A DNA stretch of 64,000 nt from Psychromonas sp. psych-6C06 (GCF_002835465.1 NZ_PIZM01000005.1:62001-126000); one strand, 5' to 3'. Shown: positions 47,298-56,035, counted from the first letter of the stretch. Program-made: numbers and translations. The notes: a model not told the origin generated them from the sequence alone.

Positions 47298-47804
47298 ATA
47301 CTCAGTCCTTTACTTGTAAATGATTGTTTTACATGGGTAAAGCTAAGAATAGGCAGCAGTATAAGTAAGGGGGGGAGAGTTATCCACGGTAGAGTGAATC
47401 GTCCTTATTCATATTATCGCCAATCCTTGGCTTACATTACTAATAGTTTTACGGTCTCCTGACCCTATTAGTAACTTTTCAAACAGATCTCATCTTGAGA
47501 CAGAAACACTATATGACTTTTATTCTGAGATAACAATAGGTTTGTGGTAAATAATATGATGTCAATCGTATTAAAAAACATCGTTGTGATGTTTTTTTGT
47601 ACCTATAAGTAAACATTTTTAACAAAAAATTAACAAGTTGTGCCTTTTCTGTGAAATAGATCGAGATTAGAATGGCAAGATATGTAAAATGCCCCTCTGT
47701 GGCCTAGGTCACTTTTTGAACACTTTGGTTATCCATCAATTGCAAGATGTCAATTGAACTTAACCTCTTTATGGATTGTTTTTTAGCAAAAGGAGTTGTA
47801 CGAG
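47298..47804. promoter_or_regulatory. Shared chiA / LPMO divergent promoter region
   Basis: A 507-bp region between the divergent chitinase and LPMO genes. A CRP-like site, TGTGG-CCTAGG-TCACT at 47698-47713, lies about 92 bases before the LPMO ATG; it has both TGTG and TCAC half-sites. The TGGG-N6-CCCA motif of the other cluster genes was not found here. An inverted pair, AAACATCG and GATGTTTTT, near 47570-47600 gives a hairpin. AAGGAG lies before the LPMO start. Confidence 0.4.
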
Positions 47805-49355
47805 ATGAAACGTTTTAGTTTAAAACTGTTGTCGGTTGCGATGTTTGGTAGTGCTGTTATTACTAGTTTGCCAGTGGCTGCACATGGTTACTTAAAAATT
47901 GCACGTCAAGTAAATTGTTATAACGATGGTGGCTACTGGTCACCGAATGGTTCTGCTATTCCTAATGCCGCTTGTAAAGCAGCATTTGATGAAAGTGGTA
48001 CAACGCAATTTATTCAAAAGAATGAAATTGCAAAATTGGTCAGTGATTACAACAATATGGACGCCGTTAAACGCGCTATTCCCGATGGAGAAATATGTTC
48101 TGCAGGAGACAGCAGTAAATCAGGATTAAATATTCCCCATCCAGATTGGAAAAAAACTGCGGTGCAAGTAAGTGCTGAAAACACTATTGCCATTGAGCAT
48201 GTTGCTACTGCACCACACAACCCTTCTTTCCGTCAATTTTATCTTACCAAAGAGAGCTACGACCCTAGTATGCCAATTAAATGGGATGATTTAGAGTTGA
48301 TTCACTATGATGATTATACCGTTATGGAAAAAGGCAATACTTTCGTGATTCCTGTTCCTGCAGGGCGAAGTGGTGATGCTGTATTAGTGAGTCGTTGGCA
48401 GCGTTATGATCCAGCTGGTGAAGGTTTTTATAACTGTGCTGATATCACACTAGTGTCTGATGGTAGCGTACCAACAGAGCCAACACCAGAGCCGACAGAT
48501 CCTGTTGTAAGTTTGGTAGAATTAGGTAGTTTCTTAGAGACTGGTATTATCAGCAATAGTGAGATTGATGATAGCGTTCGTTTTCGTATTTTCGATGCAA
48601 CGGGTGTAGAAACGACTGATGTTTCACTACAAATCACTGCTCAAAACCTAGATTCATGGCCTGGTGATATCGCCGATATGGTAATGCAAGATACTAAGGA
48701 CACTTGGGTAATTGGTAACTGGCATGGCGATCATTACATGTATGATTGGAACAACCACTATGCAAATAAAGTGTTTGCGCCAAGTGCTGATTTTGCTTAT
48801 CAATTATCGTTAGTTAAATTTGTTCCAACGCCGGAAGTGTCGCCAACGCCTGTTGTTGCTACGCCAACACCTTCCCCAACACCAGTAATTGTAACAGCAA
48901 CACCAATCATCACTCCTCCCCCTGTAACGGGTGATGTGATTGCTTTTGTACCTGGTGAGACGATAGTAGCTAATGGTGATATTGTTAGTTATGACGGATC
49001 ATGTTTTGAAGCTAAGAATAACCCTGGTATCTGGGAAGCTCCTTCTAGCGCATCGTGGTTCTGGAGCGAAGTACCTTGTGAAGGTGGTGTCGAGGTTACG
49101 CCAACACCAGCTCCTATCGCAACGCCGACACCTGTGGTTACTCAAGCTCCTACGATGACACCTGCACCTACAGCGACACCTGCTCCAGTGGTAACGCCAA
49201 CGCCTGTTGTTGGTGAGTCTACATGGGAAGCTGAGAAAGTTTACAATACTGGAGACACTGTAGTTGTTGATGGTATTACTTACACAGCAGGCTGGTGGAC
49301 GAAAGGTGATAAACCTGGAACAACTGGTCAATGGGGTGTTTGGAAAGCGAAATAA
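47805..49355 (+). CDS. AA10 lytic polysaccharide monooxygenase with CBM5/12 modules
   Basis: A secreted copper enzyme that cleaves crystalline chitin oxidatively and helps the chitinases. The start is ATG 47805, with AAGGAG nine bases upstream; an upstream TTG at 47796 overlaps this signal. The signal peptide ends after VAA, leaving His27 as mature His1, and His138 in TAPHNPSF is the second copper ligand; together they form the histidine brace. The AA10 domain (27-225) is followed by a Thr-Pro linker, a module at about 245-345 (GbpA-like, not firmly identified), and two CBM5/12 modules (SASWFWSEVPC; AGWWTKGDKPGTTGQWG). Total length 516. Confidence 0.93.
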   Translation: MKRFSLKLLSVAMFGSAVITSLPVAAHGYLKIARQVNCYNDGGYWSPNGSAIPNAACKAAFDESGTTQFIQKNEIAKLVSDYNNMDAVKRAIPDGEICSAGDSSKSGLNIPHPDWKKTAVQVSAENTIAIEHVATAPHNPSFRQFYLTKESYDPSMPIKWDDLELIHYDDYTVMEKGNTFVIPVPAGRSGDAVLVSRWQRYDPAGEGFYNCADITLVSDGSVPTEPTPEPTDPVVSLVELGSFLETGIISNSEIDDSVRFRIFDATGVETTDVSLQITAQNLDSWPGDIADMVMQDTKDTWVIGNWHGDHYMYDWNNHYANKVFAPSADFAYQLSLVKFVPTPEVSPTPVVATPTPSPTPVIVTATPIITPPPVTGDVIAFVPGETIVANGDIVSYDGSCFEAKNNPGIWEAPSSASWFWSEVPCEGGVEVTPTPAPIATPTPVVTQAPTMTPAPTATPAPVVTPTPVVGESTWEAEKVYNTGDTVVVDGITYTAGWWTKGDKPGTTGQWGVWKAK

Positions 49356-49375
49356 CTTTCTTTTTCACTGACTAC

Positions 49376-49402
49376 AAAGGGATGCATGCGCATCCCTTTT
49401 TT
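49376..49402 (+). terminator. Terminator after LPMO gene
   Basis: AAGGGATGC-ATGC-GCATCCC followed by TTTTTT. Same stem sequence as the terminators of the chitinase genes. Confidence 0.88.
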
Positions 49403-49538
49403 AATATCTGTTCTAAATTTTATGCAGAAAAACCATCAATCTCAACGCGTTGATTAAAGATACGACTAATCAACGGCAAAGAGAATGATGATGTTAACCA
49501 ATATAAGCGCCACTATTTAGCGATAATTAGCGGTGCTT

Positions 49539-51941
49539 TTAGATTTTTCTCCACACTCCCCATTGGCCAGATTTTTCAGGATCTTGGCCTTGTGTCCACC
49601 ATGCAGCACGATAAGTTATACCATTAACTGTGACTTGATCACCTCCATTATAGATAGCTGTTGCACTCCATGTTGTGTTGCCGTTGGGTGTTGGTGTAAC
49701 AGTTGGTGTTATCACTGGCGTAGGTGTTGTTGTGATTATTGGTGTCGCCGTAATACTTGGCGTAGGGGTAACTGTTGGCGTTGGTGTGCTGATCACATCG
49801 CCACATGATACTTGCTCCCAGAACCAAGAGTTTACTGAAGGTGTTTCCCAAACGCCTGGATTATTTTTAGCTTGATAGCAACTATTTTGGTAACTAACAA
49901 TCTCACCATTTTTAGCGCGTGTTTTTCCGGCAATAAAAGAGGGATATTCAATTACAGGAGTCGGCGTAATCGTTGGCGTCGGTGTAATGACAGCTGGAGT
50001 TGGGGTCATCGTCGGAGTTGGTGTAATGATTACGGGAGTCGGCGTAATCGTTGGCGTCGGTGTGATGATTGCGGGAGTAGGTGTCATCGTGGGTGTCGGT
50101 GTAATGACAGCCGGAGTTGGGGTAATCGTCGGAGTCGGTGTACTGACTATTGGTGTAGGGGTAATAATTGGTGTTGGCGTGATCACTGTTTTGGGTTGTA
50201 ATGCACTGATACTACTCAGTAGATAAACCGTAGCAGCTTGTCCGAAAATGGTTGTTTCTTGATTACTGTAATTACGGTTATGATTCACAAAAATATACTT
50301 TTGTGTATCAAATACGCTGTTATCGAGCATTGCTTGCATTTCTGATTTGTAGGGTTGTGCGATTGCCCCACTTGAAAGTGCATCTAGCAGTGAAGCACGA
50401 TCAACAGGCCCCTCTGAAACGGCTCCAACGGGTTTATTGCCAGAAAGACGGTACATTTGATGATAGATTTGATCCGCACTCTTAAGTACTTTATCTGAAA
50501 CGACAAAGCTTGTTCCCCAATTATTTTTTCCGTACAGGTAATCAAGGTTGTCATAAGCAAGAGGAAGGTAATACTCATCGCCACTTAATGCGTGCTCAGC
50601 AGCCATTGCACCAATTAGTAGATTATTATAAAGAGAAGCCCAATAGATAGTACTCGGTAATCCCCAAATATTTCCTGTTTGCTTTTTCGCAAAGTTGTTG
50701 AAAATCTCCAACTCGTAGGTGAATTGATTGTTAGCATGGTTATCAAATTCTCCTAAACGCTGATTGGCAGAAAGTGAATAGGATGCCCAGCTTGCGGTAT
50801 ATTGAGGTTGTAAATTGATTGCTTTTGCCGCTTCTAAGTATTGTGTATCAGCACTGGCTTGATAAAGTTCAACGGCGGCTAATGCTTTATTATCTTGTTC
50901 ACTGTCATCTGGGTAGAACCACTCTCGGTCGTAGGGGAGGTAGTTGAGTCGGTCACTTGATTGTGCCGCTTTCCATATCGCTTTTGCTTTGCTCAGGTAA
51001 CGTTCACTTAATTCAGTGTCGAAGGGTTTAAATGTTGTTGCACCATGGGCAAGGGCTGCTGCGACTAAAAACATATTGGGCGCATATTTAGCTGCAAAAG
51101 CGGGGCGGTCAAAGCCATTTAATCGGTCATCTTCAGGGTAACGATCGGCTTGATTATGATCTTTATGAGAACCCACTTGATTAATAAAAACGTCATCACT
51201 AGGCAGCAGTTTAACGAGGTAATCCAAACCATGCTTTGCTTCATCAAGAATATCAACGTAATTGGAGTTACTTAATACTTTTTTATGAATGCTAGGGTTT
51301 ACTTCATAGGCGCGCGTTAGGTAATAAGCGGTCACGGCATTAGTTAATGAAAACTTTATATAGTCGCCAGCGTCGTACCAGCCTCCAGTTGCATCAACGG
51401 TGAACTGAGTATTTTTCCATTGTGTACTCTGAGCGCCAGCTGTTGCTGGGCCACTGGCTTCAACTACTTTTGCGAACTCGTCGTCCATATGCGAAAGGCT
51501 ATGATTAAGCGTATCCGCAGTACCACTTCGTGCTGTTTTAAGGTGGGTTAATAGTTGTGTTAACTCACCGGCATACAGGTCTGTATTAATGTTAAACAGC
51601 GTGTGTGCTGTTTCACCATCGGGAAGGGTTACTTGAATACGATAATCACCAGTTTCACGAAGCTGGGAAAGGTCAATCTCATGATTGGAAATAAAAGGGG
51701 AGTAATCACTTTTACTCACATTATTACTATTAATATTGCCAGTTAATACCGTTTGTCCGTTTTTAACCACTTGGTAAGTCGCTTGTTGTAATGATTTGTC
51801 TGACATCACAACCAGCACTTTTTCGCGATCTGGAGTATAACCAAGTTGATTCCCACGTAAGTAGGTATCTGCATTGATAGCGGGGCTAATAGCTAATGAT
51901 ACTGCACTCGCGAGCAGTGTTTTTAATATTTTGTGTTGCAT
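49539..51941 (-). CDS. GH9 glycoside hydrolase with CBM5/12 modules
   Basis: A secreted 800-residue enzyme. Signal peptide 1-24, an Ig-like CelD_N domain (about 26-115), then the GH9 (alpha/alpha)6 barrel (about 120-575). The catalytic nucleophile region GGWYDAGDYIKF (186-197) holds the paired Asp residues, and the acid region reads NHNRNYSNQETTI with the Glu; both are intact. A long linker with 13-residue TPTP repeats and two CBM5/12 modules (VNSWFWEQVSC; AAWWTQGQDPEKSGQWG) follow. GH9 enzymes are mostly endoglucanases, but the CBM type and the gene neighbours point to chitin or chitosan; substrate is not proved. It converges on the LPMO gene. Confidence 0.9.
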   Translation of the reverse strand: MQHKILKTLLASAVSLAISPAINADTYLRGNQLGYTPDREKVLVVMSDKSLQQATYQVVKNGQTVLTGNINSNNVSKSDYSPFISNHEIDLSQLRETGDYRIQVTLPDGETAHTLFNINTDLYAGELTQLLTHLKTARSGTADTLNHSLSHMDDEFAKVVEASGPATAGAQSTQWKNTQFTVDATGGWYDAGDYIKFSLTNAVTAYYLTRAYEVNPSIHKKVLSNSNYVDILDEAKHGLDYLVKLLPSDDVFINQVGSHKDHNQADRYPEDDRLNGFDRPAFAAKYAPNMFLVAAALAHGATTFKPFDTELSERYLSKAKAIWKAAQSSDRLNYLPYDREWFYPDDSEQDNKALAAVELYQASADTQYLEAAKAINLQPQYTASWASYSLSANQRLGEFDNHANNQFTYELEIFNNFAKKQTGNIWGLPSTIYWASLYNNLLIGAMAAEHALSGDEYYLPLAYDNLDYLYGKNNWGTSFVVSDKVLKSADQIYHQMYRLSGNKPVGAVSEGPVDRASLLDALSSGAIAQPYKSEMQAMLDNSVFDTQKYIFVNHNRNYSNQETTIFGQAATVYLLSSISALQPKTVITPTPIITPTPIVSTPTPTITPTPAVITPTPTMTPTPAIITPTPTITPTPVIITPTPTMTPTPAVITPTPTITPTPVIEYPSFIAGKTRAKNGEIVSYQNSCYQAKNNPGVWETPSVNSWFWEQVSCGDVISTPTPTVTPTPSITATPIITTTPTPVITPTVTPTPNGNTTWSATAIYNGGDQVTVNGITYRAAWWTQGQDPEKSGQWGVWRKI
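49950..50200 (-). repeat. Linker-encoding tandem repeat in GH9 gene
   Basis: The DNA codes repeats of a 13-residue unit alternating TPTPxxI and TPTPTx, near 39 bp in period, over about 80 residues. Copies differ in third positions and in I/V/M/A at two places, so the array expanded and then drifted. Confidence 0.7.
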
Positions 51942-52087
51942 CGTTCAACGTCCTTATTGATTTTATTCGGTAGTAAATAGCAATCTTTAATATTCATTCT
52001 TTTTGAGTAATATCTATCTCAGATTGTTCTTTAAGTTTCTGTGTTAGTTGGGTTGGTGAAGCATCATGCTTAATCCGTTCGCACAAA

Positions 52088-52101
52088 TGGGATCCTTCCC
52101 T
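52088..52101. promoter_or_regulatory. Candidate operator upstream of GH9 gene
   Basis: TGGGATCCTTCCCT is the same inverted repeat with one mismatch (CCCT), about 147-160 bases before the GH9 start. Confidence 0.35.
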
Positions 52102-52248
52102 ATTTTATATCGGGTGGCAATTATTGTGATGTTTTTGTTATTAAAGTGTGCGTTAATGCAACATTTTTAGCTTAGGCATCAGTAAAAGGGGCGGGGAAAG
52201 GGAAGCAACTTAACCGTTGATTGCGCTTAACTGAGTGTGAAACGTAAA

Positions 52249-52284
52249 AAAGCCAGCAAATTAAAGGCTTAATTTACTGGCTTT
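52249..52284. terminator. Terminator of the carbonic anhydrase gene
   Basis: AAAGCCAG-C-AAATTAA and TTAATTT-A-CTGGCTTT form a long stem with one mismatch. It lies 128 bases past the stop codon on the minus strand. Confidence 0.7.
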
Positions 52285-52411
52285 GATGCGCATGAGTATA
52301 ACGTTTATTAACGTTATTTCTGACATAAATTACATCATATTGAATTAAAATCAGTGTGTTATGTTCTTTAGACTCTCTGCTTGAAACGCATTTAGTTATC
52401 CTACATTGTGG

Positions 52412-53275
52412 TTATTTAGCAGATAATAATTCAGGATTAATCACTAGGTTTCTTACGCCATGTGCATGATCTTCGTTGAACACATTACCTTCAAGCCATT
52501 TACCCACTGTGTGAATATTTACTTTAGCAATCTTAGGGCGAACACTCCATGATACTTGAAAAGGAGAAGCTTTTTCATTATAGCTAGGTCCTGTCGTTGA
52601 GCCCGCATATTGTACCGCTTCACCAGTATTGCTTGGGATGTTTAATGCCTGTTGATAGCCATTTTTAATGCCATGGGCAGTTAAGTCGCTAAAATCTAGT
52701 GCCTTATCATCATTCACTAAAACGTAAACTTGTGTTTCAACACGTAGTTGCGGATTGCCTATGGAATCATCTAAACAAGCGCCTAATGTTGGTCCAGGTT
52801 TAACTTGTGCGCTTGAGTGAACGTAGTGAACCTCAATGGTATCACCGGGATATAAGCTACCATGCTTACTTTCACCTATCTTGTGTTTAAGAGGCGCTAG
52901 CTCTGCTTTACTTAATTTACCAGAATAAACATAACCGCTGTGGTAGCCATGGCCATCGCCATTACCTGCATATTTATTAAATTCGCCACCTTTATGTTCA
53001 GCATTTTTATGAAAGTGGATATTGCACAAGTTCATTTCCGTGTAAGCCGGAGCGCTACCAAAGTCACGTTGGTTTGTACCTTTAATGACATCAATGTCAC
53101 GCGGTGACTGCGGGCCAAAGCCTTTTCCTGCTGTATTTTCAGCAAGTTGAGCACGTTGAGCTTTGATCACACTATCGGCAACTTGATCTGTGTGTTCTGT
53201 ATGGGTATCAGCTGCATTGACAGCGCTTGGCAGAAGAGCGACTGATGCACAGAAGATAAGTGTTTTTTTATTCAT
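52412..53275 (-). CDS. Delta-class carbonic anhydrase, exported
   Basis: Interconverts CO2 and bicarbonate. A signal peptide ends near residue 22 (VNAA). The protein shows a His-rich motif, NLCNIHFHKNAEHKG, which is the mark of proteins named delta-class carbonic anhydrase in marine bacteria and diatoms, and further on GNGDGHGYHSGYVY and YPGDTIEVHYVHSS. The zinc ligands probably are His residues of HFH and the later VHYVH, by inference. Length 287. It acts in the periplasm and stands alone between the GH9 gene and the transporter. Family recognised from memory, not by search. Confidence 0.8.
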   Translation of the reverse strand: MNKKTLIFCASVALLPSAVNAADTHTEHTDQVADSVIKAQRAQLAENTAGKGFGPQSPRDIDVIKGTNQRDFGSAPAYTEMNLCNIHFHKNAEHKGGEFNKYAGNGDGHGYHSGYVYSGKLSKAELAPLKHKIGESKHGSLYPGDTIEVHYVHSSAQVKPGPTLGACLDDSIGNPQLRVETQVYVLVNDDKALDFSDLTAHGIKNGYQQALNIPSNTGEAVQYAGSTTGPSYNEKASPFQVSWSVRPKIAKVNIHTVGKWLEGNVFNEDHAHGVRNLVINPELLSAK

Positions 53276-53559
53276 TTTTTATATCCTTATTCTACGTTAG
53301 GCTAGCTTCTTTATTTTATTTAACGTATTGAATTGTATCGGTTATGAAGCTGGGGGTAGCTTAATATGAATATTGATATTTACCTATAAAAAAGTAGTAG
53401 TTTGATTATGTTTTGTTTTTTTAGAGGAGGAAAGATGAGGGCTGGTGTAGCCCTCATCTTGAGAGGATATTAAATGGCGTTGTCACCTTAAATGTAAGGG
53501 TTATTAGGGTAACAAACCTATTCACATCGTTAATCTATATTGATGATTGGTTGTTTAAG
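53276..53559. other. 284-bp gene-free region
   Basis: Promoter region of the carbonic anhydrase gene and 3' side of metS. A perfect hairpin at 53432-53460 (AAGATGAGGGCT and AGCCCTCATCTT) has no T-run on either strand, so it is not a clear terminator. Confidence 0.4.
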
Positions 53560-53664
53560 TTACTCTGTGTCATCACTTTTCATCGCTTTACGAATGCAGA
53601 AGGCCGCGCCTCCCCAAGTGATGCCTAAACCAAGTACCATCATAATTATTGCACCTGTTGTCAT
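53560..53664 (-). CDS. metS: MetS-like small partner of the NSS transporter
   Basis: A 34-residue protein, MTTGAIIMMVLGLGITWGGAA at the N-terminus and a basic tail with RKAMKS, translated by eye and shorter than usual ORF cut-offs. It has one membrane helix. Small MetS proteins accompany NSS-family transporters in many bacteria and are required by the methionine/alanine importer MetP of Corynebacterium. The ATG lies two bases after the transporter stop codon, with AGGAG as ribosome-binding site inside the end of the transporter gene, so the two are coupled. Confidence 0.85.
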   Translation of the reverse strand: MTTGAIIMMVLGLGITWGGAAFCIRKAMKSDDTE

Positions 53665-53665
53665 C

Positions 53666-55150
53666 TTATTGCTCCTGTGTGATATTTTGTTTGCTGGCTT
53701 TATTAATAAGGATTGCGGCGATTAGCATCGCAGCCACTAAGCCCCAGCCTAATAACATTAAGTCTGACTGCGCATAGCCACCATAGCCTTCTGTTAATGT
53801 TTTATAAATATTGGTTCCTAAAATTACTAATAGGAATAGCGGGCTTATAAAACGTAAACATATTTCAAACCAATTACCGATAGTAAACTCAGAAACACGA
53901 TTCACATGTTGATGAATATCTGTAACTTTAATGATCCAAGCCATGATGATTAGTTCAATTAGGCAACTTGCAAGCAGTGCAATGTTATTCATAAAGTAAT
54001 CAACAAGATCAAGAAGTAATAATCCGCCATTAGTAGCAAAAGAGATCGAAACAACAAAGCCAATACCGCAAACTAGTGAAGCTGCAACTTTACGAGATAG
54101 GTTTAATTTATCAATAAAGGCAGAGGTGACTGCTTCGATTATAGAGATATGTGAGCTGAGGCCTGCAATCACTAAGGCAAAGAAAAATATCGGACCTAAT
54201 AGATAAGGGGCTGGCAATAAGTTAATGGCAGAGGGGATTGTTACAAAGGCAAGACCAACACCCGATGAAACTACATCGGTTAAAGGTTTTGCTTGCTCAT
54301 GTGCCATGTTGCCTAAAATAGCAAAAATTAAAATACCGGCGACAATTGAAAAACCACAGTTGATTAAAACTGTCATAAAGGCATTGTTGGTGACATCTGA
54401 TTTTGTCGGTAGGTAACTTGAATAGGCTAACATAATAGCGAAACCAACACTGAGCGTGAAGAATATTTGACCATATGCAGCAGACCATACTTTTGGATCG
54501 CTTATTTTACTAAAGTCTGGTTCGAATAAGTAATTTAAGCCATCTAATGCGCCCGGTAACATTATCATGCGTGCAATTAATGCTAACACCATAATAAATA
54601 GCAAAGGCATCATTATTTTACTTGCTCGTTCAATACCGCCTTTTACACCAGTAAAAATGGCTGCAAAAGTAATTAACCATGCAATCGCCATCGGGGTCGC
54701 GATATGCCACTGAATGCTACCTAATTTTGTTGGCCCATTGTCGCTACCTAATTGTAAAAACTCGCTAAAGAAGTAAGCGTTGGTATCTGTTCCCCAACTT
54801 TGCGTAAATGATAAATTAAAGTAAGAGATTGCCCAACCAATGACGGCAACATAATAAACGGCAATAATTGCCGCTAACATCACTTGAAACCATCCTAGCC
54901 ATTCAAATTTACTGTTTAAACGTGCAAATACTCGTGGTGCTGCACCTCGGTACTTATGTCCCATACCAAATTCCATGATCATAAATGGAATGCCGGCAGT
55001 TAGCATAGCGAAAAGATAAGGGATGAAAAACGCACCTCCACCATTTTCATAAGCCATATAAGGAAAACGCCAAATGTTTCCTAATCCAATTGCTGAACCC
55101 ACCGCGGCAAGAATAAACCCTGCGCGGGAACCCCACTGTTCTCGTTTCAT
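53666..55150 (-). CDS. NSS-family sodium-dependent amino-acid transporter
   Basis: A 494-residue LeuT-fold transporter. The start is ATG 55150 (MKREQWGSRAGFILAAVGS), with AAGGA seven bases before; the frame opens seven codons further up without a ribosome-binding site. The first helix shows the unwound signature GSAIGLGNIWRFPYMAYENG, in which the sodium and substrate sites lie. About twelve hydrophobic segments follow. It is followed at once by the MetS-like small protein, so a methionine or alanine importer is probable; other neutral amino acids are possible. Confidence 0.9.
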   Translation of the reverse strand: MKREQWGSRAGFILAAVGSAIGLGNIWRFPYMAYENGGGAFFIPYLFAMLTAGIPFMIMEFGMGHKYRGAAPRVFARLNSKFEWLGWFQVMLAAIIAVYYVAVIGWAISYFNLSFTQSWGTDTNAYFFSEFLQLGSDNGPTKLGSIQWHIATPMAIAWLITFAAIFTGVKGGIERASKIMMPLLFIMVLALIARMIMLPGALDGLNYLFEPDFSKISDPKVWSAAYGQIFFTLSVGFAIMLAYSSYLPTKSDVTNNAFMTVLINCGFSIVAGILIFAILGNMAHEQAKPLTDVVSSGVGLAFVTIPSAINLLPAPYLLGPIFFFALVIAGLSSHISIIEAVTSAFIDKLNLSRKVAASLVCGIGFVVSISFATNGGLLLLDLVDYFMNNIALLASCLIELIIMAWIIKVTDIHQHVNRVSEFTIGNWFEICLRFISPLFLLVILGTNIYKTLTEGYGGYAQSDLMLLGWGLVAAMLIAAILINKASKQNITQEQ

Positions 55151-55585
55151 AAATATTCCTTTTTTGTGCAATTTTTAATAAATGCGAATAATATTGTGCC
55201 TTTACTCGTGTAAAAGCGAACGCGCAGACTACCTATTTAATGTAAAGGCGGCAATGTTAAATGCTAACAAGCTTAATGCCTGTAATGATTTTTGAAGGTA
55301 ATAAAAAGTAAAAACTAAATTGATTTATGTCGCTAACATTTTGATAATGAAAGTTGTACTATACTTTTTAAGGATTAGTTTATTGACTAATAATGTGGCC
55401 GAGAAACTATAACTAAGATCGCAAATATTTTTCAATCAAATACGATTTTATTAGCAATACTTAAGATTTGGTATATGGTTTGCTATACAAAATAGACCGA
55501 TACATAGATAATCTAACTATTAATTTTTAAGCTTTGCCATCGCTAAATAATGGTGATTAAGCAATTTACAGAGGGTGCTACATAT
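55151..55585. other. 435-bp region upstream of mshB
   Basis: Holds the promoters of the transporter gene and of the pilin genes. It is AT-rich; no repeat copy, RNA gene or clear regulatory site is seen. A GAGGG lies about ten bases before the pilin ATG. Confidence 0.35.
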
Positions 55586-56035
55586 ATGAAACAACAATCA
55601 GGTTTTACGCTAATTGAATTAGTGATCGTTATTATTATTCTTGGTATTTTAGCCGCGACTGCTGTACCAAAGTTCGTGGATCTTCAAGGTGATGCTCGAG
55701 CTTCTGCTTTAAAAGGCGTTAAAGCGGCTTTGGAAGGCGGGGCGACATTAACTTATTCTCAAGCCGCGATTGAAGGTAAAGAGAAGGCTTCTTCGGGGCA
55801 GTCGACCAAAAGCGGAGTTGCTCTAGTAAATGGTTATCCTGCTGCAACTGCTGGTGGTATTGAGGTCGCTGTTGAATTAAGCTCTGGAGATTGGGGAATA
55901 ACACATGCTTCAGGAACAACAACTATTATTGCTTCTGGCGCATTAGATACAGCAGGTAATTGTGAAGTGACTTATGAAGAGGCTGCCGACACTAATAGTC
56001 GTCCTGTTATCACTGCAACAACTGATAACTGTTAA
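55586..56035 (+). CDS. mshB: MSHA-type pilin (MshB position)
   Basis: Type IV pilin of the mannose-sensitive haemagglutinin pilus. The start is ATG 55586, giving the short leader MKQQSG and the cleavage site before FTLIELVIVIIILGILAAT, with Glu5 of the mature N-terminus intact. The following KFVDLQGDARASALKGVKAA is the MSHA pilin pattern. A Cys pair near the C-terminus (GNCEVTY and TDNC) makes the disulfide loop. In Vibrio the order is mshB-mshA-mshC, so this first copy is called mshB and the next mshA; the two are alike and the choice rests on order. Confidence 0.8.
   Translation: MKQQSGFTLIELVIVIIILGILAATAVPKFVDLQGDARASALKGVKAALEGGATLTYSQAAIEGKEKASSGQSTKSGVALVNGYPAATAGGIEVAVELSSGDWGITHASGTTTIIASGALDTAGNCEVTYEEAADTNSRPVITATTDNC

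Larger units (their letters stand above)
51942..52411. other. 470-bp region between GH9 and carbonic anhydrase genes
   Basis: Contains the GH9 promoter side, the candidate operator at 52088-52101 and the strong terminator at 52249-52284 of the carbonic anhydrase gene. No ORF of substance seen. Confidence 0.4.

Noticed and set aside
49675-50226. Gly/Val-rich frames opposite the GH9 linker
   Set aside because: They are the reverse-strand reading of the TPTP repeat DNA and have no other support.
53432-53460. Terminator after metS
   Set aside because: The stem is perfect, but no T-run follows on either strand.
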